A stretch of 64,000 bases of DNA from Lachnospiraceae bacterium UBA1759 (GTDB lineage: Bacteria > Bacillota > Clostridia > Lachnospirales > Lachnospiraceae). The translations under genes and the position numbers were made by a program. Below are positions 41,807 to 50,515 of the stretch, in pieces. The stretch spans positions 260,829 to 324,828 of the forward strand of contig DCHF01000055.1 in NCBI GenBank assembly GCA_002315555.1, read 5' to 3'. Below the pieces are notes generated by a model that had not been told where the DNA came from, did no database searches, and was given only the letters and a program-made list of their open reading frames with translations. Numbering within the stretch: the first letter of the stretch is position 1; each line of letters begins with the position of its first letter.

Positions 41807-44560
41807 ATGAAAGAATTCACCGAACCCACGCATCTGCTCCCCGAATGGGGACCGTATTCCAAAAAGTATATGGGCATTTCCAAAATCGTTCCCGAGGCTC
41901 CGGTATCCGGGGTCCGTTTTGATGTGGTCGTCCATCCCATGGAGCTGAACTCCGGCCAGCCGGCGCCGAATGTGACCTTCCCGTCCGCTTATCATGTCTG
42001 GGAGGCTGCTCCGGACCTCTCTTATTTTTCATACCGTGTGGATCTGGAGTGGAAGGACGTCTGCTATGCCGATGTTTCCTTCTCCAAAGTCAACGATCAC
42101 GTCCGTCTGATTCGCACCGAGTACGTCAACAACTCAGACCTGGACCGGAATTGTGTACTGAACTATTACCTTGCCATGGAATATCCGCGGAAACGCTACA
42201 CGGAGATCACCTGTAACGGTCCGTACACGGCAAAGAAATTCAATGATTGCGATCACATGGCATATGCCATTTCACGCCCCTGGAGCCACCTTATGCCGGA
42301 CGGCCTTCACCGGGGCGAGTTCTTCGACACCGCATTTACCGACGGCCGCGGCTTTGGTGACCGCGTCAATCGGAACAACCTGCTTCATGTGAGGCGCGAT
42401 CCTTTTGGCTGCGAGGCAGGGGACCGGGTCACGATGACCATCGTCCCGGAGGCGGATCACGGCCTTCTTTCCATCCGTTACCGTACGACGGGTGCGGAAG
42501 AGGCCGGCTTCACCGTATCTTCAAACGGCGCGGAAAGCTTCCCGGAAGCAATTACATTCCCTGCGTCCGATGCCCTCACGATCCTTTCCGTTCCCGTCTC
42601 CGTGACGGCCGGCACCCCGGTCACGTTTACGATGACATCGACCGGACAGGGCGGCGCGGAATTCGACTTTGCTGCCTTTTGCAGTGCGGAAGCACCCGTT
42701 TCAACGGTTGAAATAACACCGGAATTTGCTCCGGTACTGACCGCGCGGGACGATGTCACCGTCCTCTCGTACGAGGGCGTGCGCGAGCAGTACGCATTCC
42801 GCCCGTTATCCGGCAAGGTCCGTCAGCGCGTGGTGGACTCCGGCTGCATCGAGGACGCGCTCGTGTCCCGACTTTCTCAGCACGACCACACCTTTGACCG
42901 CGTTACGGACACCTTCACCTCCGCATTTACCAAAAAACATAGCGACGACGGCTGTTACCGTCTGTTTGTTGTCCATTCGATCTTTATCCCCGCGGGAGAA
43001 AAGCATGTGGAGTATGCCCTGGTTGGCGACACCCCGGACGGAGCGATTCCGGACGGCATGCTGCTCGGAAAAGAAGAGGCGGAAGCTCTTGCTTCCGCCT
43101 GTCATGACCGGGTACGCCCGATGGACTATAACGCCGATGGCACCGGCTACGCCTTCAGTAACCGCCTGTTAAAATCCACGCTCCTCACGAACGTGGTCTA
43201 TCCGATCTACCGCCACGGCACCTGGATCAAGCACCACACACCGGGCAAACGTTGGGACTGCCTGTACACCTGGGACTCCGGCTTCATCGGCCTCGGTCTT
43301 CTGGAGGAGGAGCCGGCGCTTGCCGAATATGTGCTGGACCTTTATTTGAGCACCCCGGAGAACAGGGATTTTGCCTTCCTCCATCACGGCTCTCCGGTCC
43401 CGGTCCAGGCATATCTTTTCCTGGAACTTCTGCAGCGCACAAAGGACCGTGACAAGCTGCTGGGCTGGTACCCGCGTATGAAGCGGTACTACGAATTCAT
43501 GGCCGGTAAAAGCGAGGGATCTTCCACGGATCCATTCAAGAGCCGTATGACCACGACCTTTGACTATTTTTATAACTGCAGCGGAATGGATGACCTCCCG
43601 CCGCAGGTGGCGATGCATGACCGTCATATGGAACCCTACTGCGCACCGGCACTTACGGTATCGCAGCTGATCCGGATGGCAAAAATCCTCCGGATGGCAG
43701 CACTCATGCAGGACCGGCCGGAGGATGTGAAGGAATATGACGAGGACATCCGCATCCGCACGGAAGCACTTCAGAAGTATTCCTGGGACGAGGAGAGCGG
43801 ATACTTTGCCTACGTCGTTCATAATGAGGAGAAGGAGCCCATCGGCATCTTCCGTACCGCGGACGGTGAGAACCTTTCCAAGGGCATGGACGGCTGCGCA
43901 CCGCTTATGGCCGGTGCCTGCACGGAGGCACAGGAAGCCCGCATCCTGGGGCATCTGTTCAGTGAACACGAGATGTTCTCCGGGGTCGGCATCAGCGCAG
44001 TCGATATGACCGCCGGCTATTACGAGCCCAACGGCTACTGGAACGGAAATGTCTGGTTCCCGCATCAGTGGTTCATCTGGAAAACGATGCTGGACCTCGG
44101 AAAAGGCACGGAAGCCTTCCGGATCGCCGATGTTGCGCTGAAGGCCTGGAAGCGCGAGGTCGATCATTCGCATTACACCTTTGAACAGCTGAACATCACG
44201 ACCGGCCGCGGCGGATGGTTTCATCAGTTCGGCGGGCTGTCATCGCCCGTGAACATCTGGGCCAATGCCTATTATAAGCCGGGCACGGTGACCGCGGGCT
44301 TTGACCAGTGGATCCACGCTCAGAACTACGACGAAGCGGAGAACGCGATCACTTTGACCGTTACGAACTGCAGCGATCGCGATTCTGTCCTGTTAGCGGT
44401 GGTGCGTGCCGTAGAGGATCCGGTACAGGAAGCACCGGCAGTCACGGTGAACGGAGAGCGGGTTCCGGTAGTTCGCCGGACGATGGGCGCTGTTGAGATC
44501 CCGGTTCCGGCCGGCCTGAAGGAAGCAAAGATCATTGTAAAAGGCGATCAGTTACAATAA
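41807..44560 (+). CDS. GH63-like (alpha/alpha)6 glycoside hydrolase
   Basis: Large cytoplasmic glycosidase of 917 residues. The first 380 residues are beta-rich. The second half is an (alpha/alpha)6 barrel with segments typical of GH63/mannosylglycerate hydrolase-type enzymes: RWDCLYTWDSGFIGLGLLEE (likely general acid Asp), SGMDDLPPQ and GYWNGNVWFPHQWFIWKTML. The C-terminus carries a short beta domain. ATG 41807 follows CCGGAGAAA. The last 13 bases overlap the converging M20 gene. The substrate, an alpha-glucoside or alpha-mannoside, is not decided. Confidence 0.72.
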   Translation: MKEFTEPTHLLPEWGPYSKKYMGISKIVPEAPVSGVRFDVVVHPMELNSGQPAPNVTFPSAYHVWEAAPDLSYFSYRVDLEWKDVCYADVSFSKVNDHVRLIRTEYVNNSDLDRNCVLNYYLAMEYPRKRYTEITCNGPYTAKKFNDCDHMAYAISRPWSHLMPDGLHRGEFFDTAFTDGRGFGDRVNRNNLLHVRRDPFGCEAGDRVTMTIVPEADHGLLSIRYRTTGAEEAGFTVSSNGAESFPEAITFPASDALTILSVPVSVTAGTPVTFTMTSTGQGGAEFDFAAFCSAEAPVSTVEITPEFAPVLTARDDVTVLSYEGVREQYAFRPLSGKVRQRVVDSGCIEDALVSRLSQHDHTFDRVTDTFTSAFTKKHSDDGCYRLFVVHSIFIPAGEKHVEYALVGDTPDGAIPDGMLLGKEEAEALASACHDRVRPMDYNADGTGYAFSNRLLKSTLLTNVVYPIYRHGTWIKHHTPGKRWDCLYTWDSGFIGLGLLEEEPALAEYVLDLYLSTPENRDFAFLHHGSPVPVQAYLFLELLQRTKDRDKLLGWYPRMKRYYEFMAGKSEGSSTDPFKSRMTTTFDYFYNCSGMDDLPPQVAMHDRHMEPYCAPALTVSQLIRMAKILRMAALMQDRPEDVKEYDEDIRIRTEALQKYSWDEESGYFAYVVHNEEKEPIGIFRTADGENLSKGMDGCAPLMAGACTEAQEARILGHLFSEHEMFSGVGISAVDMTAGYYEPNGYWNGNVWFPHQWFIWKTMLDLGKGTEAFRIADVALKAWKREVDHSHYTFEQLNITTGRGGWFHQFGGLSSPVNIWANAYYKPGTVTAGFDQWIHAQNYDEAENAITLTVTNCSDRDSVLLAVVRAVEDPVQEAPAVTVNGERVPVVRRTMGAVEIPVPAGLKEAKIIVKGDQLQ

Positions 44561-45909
44561 TTCACAGTCACGCTGCCGTCTTCGTTGTAGATCACCGCGT
44601 CCTTATCGAGCGTGATCTCATCGAGGGAATCCAGGTACGCCCGGATAGAGGGGAACTGCGGCTTGTAATTTTCGATGATGTGCTTAGCCTTCTCCGCGCC
44701 GTTCGTGAGAAGAGCATCGGCGGTCATCAGCTGGATCTTTGCGGAGTTGACGCAGAGCTTGTACGGATCGGTGATGAAGTAGTCGATGCCGTGACCGTGT
44801 CCGGACGCGCCTGCACACCACATCTGCATACCCGGCATGACGCAGGTGACATCGCCGAAGTCGGAAGAACCGGTGCTCCAGCCGTCATATTCGTATTCCA
44901 CGTGCTCTTCGCCGACGAGGTCCTTGCAGAGTTGTTCGGTGAGCTGCATGTATTCAAGGTCGTGTACCTCCGGCGCGTAACCCGGACGGTCGCAGAGCTC
45001 CACGCCTGCCCCGATGGCCAAAGCGGCACCGGTCAGGGCACGATTGATCTTTTTGTTTTCACGCTTGATGGCTTCCAGCGAATTGCCGCGGACATAGCTT
45101 TCGATCTTCATCTCATCCGGGATGATATTGACCGCACAGTTGACGCCCTTCATGATCGGGTGGAAGCGAATGTGCTCATCGTCGCGGAAGGTCTCGCGGA
45201 GATCGTTGCAGGCCTGCAGACCGAGCATGGCTGCGTACTGCGCGTTGATACCGTCTTCCGGAGAACCGCCGGCGTGAGAGGAGCGGCCCTTGTAGGTGAA
45301 GATCTTGGCAACGCAGCCGTTCATGCCGGCATTGCCGCCAAAGTCGATGTCGTTATTCATCGGTGCGCCGTGGACCATCAGGGAAATGTCCACACCGTCA
45401 AAGAGACCGCGGTGCATGAATTCCGGTTTGCCGCCGTTATACTTGATGATGCCCTGTTTTCTGAGGCCTTCGCGGAAATCGAGCTGGATCATTTCTTCCG
45501 CGGGAACCAGCATCAGGCGGATCTTGCCGCACATACCGTCGAGCGCGCCGGACTCCTTGAGCGCGGCTGCAATGCCGAGCATGGTCGCGGCCTGGCCGTT
45601 ATGGCCGCAGGCGTGGGTCATACCATTGACCGCTTCCGGGTGATTGGCGATGTCCAGTGCATCGAGCTCGCCCATGATGCAGAGCATCGGGCCCGGAATG
45701 CCGGTATCCACATCGGTGATGAAGCCGGGAATATTGCCCGCAAGTGTGAGCTCATAGCCCAGCTTTTCAAAGCGTTCCTTCAGATACTCATGGGCTTCCC
45801 ATTCGGTATAGCCGGTCTGCGGATGCGTCCAGATGAAGCGCTCCGCATCGAACATGAGCTGTTTATGCTTTTCCGCCATCGCGGTGATCTGTTCCTGTCT
45901 GTCGGTCAT
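44548..45909 (-). CDS. M20-family amidohydrolase (AbgB/hippurate hydrolase-like)
   Basis: Zinc amidohydrolase of 453 residues that cleaves N-acyl amino acids or peptide-like amides. Metal-binding segments are GELDAL, HACGHNGQAATMLG, VPAEEM, HGAPMNNDI and, near the end, GHGHGIDYF. The dimerisation domain begins at SSHAGGSPEDGINA. ATG 45909 follows AAAGGAGGAT. It is a convergent neighbour of the GH63-like gene with a 13-base overlap and no terminator between them, so antisense interplay is possible. Confidence 0.87.
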   Translation of the reverse strand: MTDRQEQITAMAEKHKQLMFDAERFIWTHPQTGYTEWEAHEYLKERFEKLGYELTLAGNIPGFITDVDTGIPGPMLCIMGELDALDIANHPEAVNGMTHACGHNGQAATMLGIAAALKESGALDGMCGKIRLMLVPAEEMIQLDFREGLRKQGIIKYNGGKPEFMHRGLFDGVDISLMVHGAPMNNDIDFGGNAGMNGCVAKIFTYKGRSSHAGGSPEDGINAQYAAMLGLQACNDLRETFRDDEHIRFHPIMKGVNCAVNIIPDEMKIESYVRGNSLEAIKRENKKINRALTGAALAIGAGVELCDRPGYAPEVHDLEYMQLTEQLCKDLVGEEHVEYEYDGWSTGSSDFGDVTCVMPGMQMWCAGASGHGHGIDYFITDPYKLCVNSAKIQLMTADALLTNGAEKAKHIIENYKPQFPSIRAYLDSLDEITLDKDAVIYNEDGSVTVNYCN

Positions 45910-46032
45910 AGGATCCTCCTTTAGATGTGTTCCTACCCGGCGTTACTGCGCGGGAAGGACGGTCGATATTTTCTTTAGGGTATTCCAAATCCGCACATTT
46001 TTCAATGTGAAGTTTGGTTTTTTCCAAAAAAC

Positions 46033-46061
46033 TGTACATTTCCGAAACAGAAGAGTATAAT
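46033..46061 (+). promoter_or_regulatory. Promoter of the sulfhydrylase gene
   Basis: TGTACA (46033-46038) and TATAAT (46056-46061) with 17-base spacing. No S-box or T-box is visible in the short leader. Confidence 0.55.
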
Positions 46062-46112
46062 ATATTGAATATCGCAGAATACTGCAAATATAAATCGATT
46101 CGGAGAATACTT

Positions 46113-47402
46113 ATGAGCGATTACACCATCAATACAAAATGCGTACAGGCCGGCTATACCCCCGGAAACGGCGAGCCGCGTCAGATCCCGATCATTCAGT
46201 CCACGACCTTTAAATATGATACCAGTGAAGACATGGGCAAGCTGTTCGACCTTGAGGCAAGCGGCTATTTCTACACCCGTCTGGCAAACCCGACCAATGA
46301 CCATGTGGCGGCAAAGATCGCGGCACTGGAAGGCGGTACCGCAGGCATGCTGACCTCCTCCGGTCAGGCGGCAAACTTCTTCGCTCTGTTCAATATCTGT
46401 GAGGCCGGCAGCCATATCGTGGCGTCCTCCTCCATCTACGGCGGAACCTTCAATCTGATCTCCGTTACTTTAAAGAAAATGGGCATCGATTCCACCTTTG
46501 TTTCCCCGACCGCAACGGAAGAGGAACTGAACGCGGCATTCCGCGAGAATACCCGTGCAATGTTCGGTGAGACCATCGCAAACCCGGCACTGACCGTTCT
46601 GGACATTGAAATGTTTGCCAAGGTCGCACATGCGCACGGTGTTCCGCTTATCGTGGATAATACTTTCCCGACCCCGGTCAATTGCAGACCCATCGAGTGG
46701 GGCGCGGACATCGTCACCCATTCCACCACGAAGTATATGGATGGCCACGGCGCAGCGGTAGGCGGTGCGATCGTCGACTCCGGAAACTTTGACTGGATGG
46801 CGCATGCCGACAAGTATCCGGGCCTCTGCACGCCGGATGATTCCTACCACGGAATCACCTATGCGGAAAAGTTCGGCCAGGGTGCTGCATTCATTACCAA
46901 GGCAACTTCACAGCTGATGCGTGATCTGGGCTGCATCCAGGCGCCGCAGAACGCTTTCCTGTTAAATCTGGGTCTGGAATCCCTGCATGTCCGTATGCCG
47001 CGTCACGTGGAAAACGGTCAGGCAGTAGCGGAGTTCCTGGCAAATCATCCCAAGGTCGAAAAGGTCAATTATCCGGGACTTCCGGGCGATGCTTACTACG
47101 AGATCGCAAAGAAGTATATGCCGAACGGCGGCTGCGGCGTTGTTTCCTTTGAACTGAAGGGCGGCAGAGCCTCTGCGGAAGCCTTCATGAAGGAGCTGAA
47201 GCTTGCGGCGATCGAGACTCATGTAGCGGATGCAAGAACCTGCTGCCTGAATCCCGCGACCTCCACGCATCGTCAGATGACCGAGGAGCAGCTGAAGGAA
47301 GCCGGTGTTCCGGCCGGCCTTGTTCGTATCTCACTCGGCCTCGAGGATAAGATCGATCTGATCGCCGATCTTGCACAGGCACTGGATAAGGTGGAGATCT
47401 GA
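46113..47402 (+). CDS. O-acetylhomoserine sulfhydrylase-type enzyme
   Basis: PLP enzyme of 429 residues of the Cys/Met metabolism family, making homocysteine from O-acetylhomoserine and sulfide. The PLP lysine is in THSTTKYMDGHG. Other family signatures are YTRLANPT, SSGQAANFFAL and VDNTFPTP. The C-terminal ISLGLED and the insertion around DSYHGITYAEKFG favour the O-acetylhomoserine sulfhydrylase (MetY) branch over cystathionine synthase. ATG 46113 follows TTCGGAG. Confidence 0.88.
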   Translation: MSDYTINTKCVQAGYTPGNGEPRQIPIIQSTTFKYDTSEDMGKLFDLEASGYFYTRLANPTNDHVAAKIAALEGGTAGMLTSSGQAANFFALFNICEAGSHIVASSSIYGGTFNLISVTLKKMGIDSTFVSPTATEEELNAAFRENTRAMFGETIANPALTVLDIEMFAKVAHAHGVPLIVDNTFPTPVNCRPIEWGADIVTHSTTKYMDGHGAAVGGAIVDSGNFDWMAHADKYPGLCTPDDSYHGITYAEKFGQGAAFITKATSQLMRDLGCIQAPQNAFLLNLGLESLHVRMPRHVENGQAVAEFLANHPKVEKVNYPGLPGDAYYEIAKKYMPNGGCGVVSFELKGGRASAEAFMKELKLAAIETHVADARTCCLNPATSTHRQMTEEQLKEAGVPAGLVRISLGLEDKIDLIADLAQALDKVEI

Positions 47403-47434
47403 TCCCTGGATAAGCATTATCAATGAATAAAAAA

Positions 47435-47479
47435 GACCGCTGACGGTCTCCCGCGAGGGGAAGTCAGCGGCTTTTTTTT
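47435..47479. terminator. Bidirectional terminator
   Basis: GACCGCTGAC (47435-47444) pairs with GTCAGCGGC (47463-47471), with A-run and T-run on both sides. It serves the sulfhydrylase gene and the converging GH2 gene. Confidence 0.85.
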
Positions 47480-50234
47480 ATTTACTTAACAGCCCGTTTA
47501 CGAATTCCTCCGTAAGTGTCTGCTCCGGGGCGAATTCATCGCCTGCCATATAGCGGTAGATCGAGGAAAGGAGCGCGCGGGCTTCCGGATACTGTTTAAG
47601 GTCCTGCAGGCCGATGGAGGAGAACAGAAGCCTTCCGTTTCCGACGCGTGCCTCAAAGAGCTTGGCCATCGGACGGAGTTTGGCGTAGCTGTCCATTTCC
47701 GTGACGATGGCTTTCACCGCCTCCGGCAGGATCACGGCGCGGCGGTTGGCCATCGGCCACCACTGCCAGTTTGAGTAGAATTCCGTCGGGAAGTGCTTGA
47801 ACAACGGATGCGCACTGTCGATGAGCTGTCCCATGCCGCCCGGCTGTGCGGGGAAGGTGCCTACGGACCAGAAGTCGGTCGTGAACTGCGCACGGATGGA
47901 GTTCGTAAAAGCATCCTTTTCCGACGGCGGCGTAAGATAGACCTTGCCGCCTGCCGATAAGACGGCACGTGCCTTTTCATCAAAGACGACGGTCTCGTAT
48001 ACATCGGCCGGACAGGAAGGCGTGACCGGCGGGTAGATCCAGAGCGGGTACGTATTCGTAAGGCCGGAGAAGGAAACGGTCAGATCAAGACGCGCGGGTG
48101 CGGTGAAATCTGTGAGTCCCAATGACAGCGTTCCGGCTTTCGTCAGCCGGCCGGTTCCTGCGGTGATCTTAGTGCAGACCGTCTCGCAAAGGAGCGTGCG
48201 GCCCGAAGCATCGCTCAGAATGCAATGCACATCCCCGTGAAGCGGCGCTTTGGAATAGTTCGCGATCACGATGTCCGCGGTCAGGAACTCCGTGTTTTCA
48301 TAGGTGTATTTGTCAAGATAGACCATGGGAAGCGCATCCGTGAAGAATTCCCGGAAGCGCTCCGGCTTTGCAAAAGCAAAGGGCTTGGGGGTCAGGTGGG
48401 AATTCATCATGCCGACAAGCGCGGTTCCCTGGCCCGGGAAGTCCTGCAGGCCCAGAAGGGAGATGCCGGAAAGCTTTTCCGTTCGAAGCGCAGCCTCGAT
48501 CTCGGCACGGTAGCCCAGGCGGGACATCTCACCGGTGGCTTCCACGCGGCGCTTCCAGTCGGCATCGGAAATGCCGGCTTTTTTCACGCCCCTTTGGATC
48601 AGCTTGTAGTTCACCGGATCCGAGATGCCATGGAAATCCGTGAGCTCATCGAAGTCCGGCAGGACTTCGAACTGGCCGACTTCAAAGCTGAAGACCGGCT
48701 TCGCGTATCCTTCGCGGATGGCGTCCATCGCCCGGTCATAGCTCTTTTTTGCATTCGGGTATTCGTTATTGATGAAGCCCGGGAGGCCGTTTTCGTTTCC
48801 GGCAAAGATACCGCGGATATCGTGTTCGCGGTAGGTCTGGGTCGCAAAGAAATCGCTGTCCCTGTCGTAGCCCAGCGCGCCGTAGTGAGCGTTGGAGGCA
48901 TTGGCGTAGAGGCGGGTGTCATCGACACTCTTTGCGAGCGCGATCAGTTCGCTCATCCGCGCGTGACCGGGCGCGCCGCAGGCCAGTTCGTTGCCGAACG
49001 TCAGCATGACGAAGGAAGGGTGGTTTGCCAGCATCCGGATCTCGGCAAGAAGTTCATCACGGTAGTAACGGTAGCTTTCCTCCTGTTCAAAAGCATCGTT
49101 CGGATTCCAATGGGAGAGCTCCGGCTGCATCATCATGCCAAGGCGGTCGGCGGCGGTGAAGGCCGCTTCCGGCGGGCAATGGGAGTGGAAACGCATGACG
49201 TTGATGCCGTACGCTTTGTAGCGGGAGAGGATGCCGGTCCAGGATTCGACGGACATCGGCGGATAGCCGGTCTCCGGGAATTCCGCGCAGTTTGCTTCAC
49301 TGCGGAGGAAGAAGCGGCGTCCGTTCAGGGCAAGGCGTCCGGTGCCGTCGTCCCCGAAGGTACGGACACCGAAGGTGATGGTTTTTGAGACCGGAGCCGC
49401 ATTCGGAACTGCCGGCGTGACGGTCAGCGTGGCTTCGTAAAGGACGCCTTCAAACTCGTCCCAACGGCGGACATCGTCTGCGAGCGGGATTCCGGGAATC
49501 CGGAAGGTCTGAACGGAAGCCTCTCCGGAAAGCGTGATTTCCTGCGTGACCGGAGTTCGGAAAGCGGCGCTCGTGAGAGTGAGGAGCGCCGTCTGCGGGG
49601 CGTCAGAGTTTGTTTCCGGAAGGGTGAGTTCGATGCGCGCTTCCATCGAATCCTGCCGGTTTAACAGCTGCAGGCCGGAAATGAAAAGCGGCTCCTCCTC
49701 GTAGATGCGGATCCGGCCCAGAAGACCGTTCCAGTTGGTCTGCGTCTCATCGGTCGCAGCGGAGGAGTAGACGATGGCATCGTGCGGAAGCCCCGGATAA
49801 CTGTTGTCGGAAACGAAGATCAGTTCATGATAACCGTTCAAGCGCCCCGTCAGTTCAAAAACATACGGCGTGCTGATCGAGGTAAGTCCGACCGGCTCCA
49901 CAGGCGTTCCGTCCACGGAGAGCGTCAGCACGCGGGCGCGTTCGACTTCCAGAAAAACCCGTTTTCCGGGCGTCGGGACATAGTCGATGCGGCGGCGTAT
50001 CACCGCCGGGCCTTCGTAGGTGAATTTTCGGGTGAAGCGGGTCGCGATGGGGGCTTTTCCGTCAAAGTCCTCCCCCGCATTGCCGATGTTCGCCTCTGGA
50101 TGCCAGGCATATTTGCCTTCGTCCGGATGACCGATGCTGTTCTCATCGAGCGTTCCGGGCAGCGTCATTTCATATTCTTTTCCGTCATCGATCGCAGCGG
50201 TCCACGCGCCGGAAAGATCTAAGCTTCTGTTCAT
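47478..50234 (-). CDS. GH2-family beta-glycosidase
   Basis: Glycoside hydrolase of 918 residues, probably a beta-galactosidase or related exo-enzyme. The jelly-roll N-terminal domain (LSGAWTAAIDDGKEYEMTLPGTLDEN) is followed by an immunoglobulin-like domain and a TIM barrel with RFHSHCPPEAAF, the acid/base segment TFGNELACG and the likely nucleophile segment FSFEVGQFE. There is no signal peptide. ATG 50234 follows AAAGAGGATG. The C-terminal third is less conserved and carries extra beta structure. Exact linkage is not readable. Confidence 0.8.
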   Translation of the reverse strand: MNRSLDLSGAWTAAIDDGKEYEMTLPGTLDENSIGHPDEGKYAWHPEANIGNAGEDFDGKAPIATRFTRKFTYEGPAVIRRRIDYVPTPGKRVFLEVERARVLTLSVDGTPVEPVGLTSISTPYVFELTGRLNGYHELIFVSDNSYPGLPHDAIVYSSAATDETQTNWNGLLGRIRIYEEEPLFISGLQLLNRQDSMEARIELTLPETNSDAPQTALLTLTSAAFRTPVTQEITLSGEASVQTFRIPGIPLADDVRRWDEFEGVLYEATLTVTPAVPNAAPVSKTITFGVRTFGDDGTGRLALNGRRFFLRSEANCAEFPETGYPPMSVESWTGILSRYKAYGINVMRFHSHCPPEAAFTAADRLGMMMQPELSHWNPNDAFEQEESYRYYRDELLAEIRMLANHPSFVMLTFGNELACGAPGHARMSELIALAKSVDDTRLYANASNAHYGALGYDRDSDFFATQTYREHDIRGIFAGNENGLPGFINNEYPNAKKSYDRAMDAIREGYAKPVFSFEVGQFEVLPDFDELTDFHGISDPVNYKLIQRGVKKAGISDADWKRRVEATGEMSRLGYRAEIEAALRTEKLSGISLLGLQDFPGQGTALVGMMNSHLTPKPFAFAKPERFREFFTDALPMVYLDKYTYENTEFLTADIVIANYSKAPLHGDVHCILSDASGRTLLCETVCTKITAGTGRLTKAGTLSLGLTDFTAPARLDLTVSFSGLTNTYPLWIYPPVTPSCPADVYETVVFDEKARAVLSAGGKVYLTPPSEKDAFTNSIRAQFTTDFWSVGTFPAQPGGMGQLIDSAHPLFKHFPTEFYSNWQWWPMANRRAVILPEAVKAIVTEMDSYAKLRPMAKLFEARVGNGRLLFSSIGLQDLKQYPEARALLSSIYRYMAGDEFAPEQTLTEEFVNGLLSK

Positions 50235-50363
50235 AACATCCTCTTTTTGTACGTATTTTGAAATGATTTTAGCATCCCGCATTGTTATTTACAATGTGAA
50301 ATCCGACGATGATTTTTTGAAAAACGATTATGACGATCCTCGGGATTTCTTGCGGAAATCATA

Positions 50364-50392
50364 TTGACAAGAAGGGGGGAAAGAAGTAAAAT
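50364..50392 (+). promoter_or_regulatory. Promoter of pyrG
   Basis: TTGACA (50364-50369) and TAAAAT (50387-50392) spaced 17. The initial transcript would begin at or near the GGG of GGCGGG (50394-50399). Confidence 0.7.
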
Positions 50393-50401
50393 AGGCGGGT
50401 A

Positions 50402-50448
50402 AAAGAGCGACAACGACGCCGTCTTCCGGGTGTCATTGTCGCTCTTTT
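50402..50448 (+). terminator. Leader terminator (attenuator) of pyrG
   Basis: GAGCGACAA (50405-50413) pairs with TTGTCGCTC (50436-50444), an inner stem GACGCC/GGGTGTC extends it, and TTTT follows. The upstream gene is transcribed away, so this terminator can act only on the pyrG transcript. pyrG of Firmicutes is known to be attenuated in its leader. Confidence 0.8.
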
Positions 50449-50515
50449 GCTGTTTTCGTCATAAGCGGGAGAAGTCCCGGTAAAAAGAATGATCACGGAA
50501 AAGGCAGGTACCATC

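Noticed and set aside
44680..45924. A 414-codon plus-strand frame opposite the M20 amidohydrolase
   Set aside because: Its sequence has no domain pattern, while the minus-strand gene carries the metal-binding motifs.
45910..46112. A SAM riboswitch before the O-acetylhomoserine sulfhydrylase gene
   Set aside because: The leader after the predicted promoter is only about 45 bases and shows none of the conserved S-box elements.
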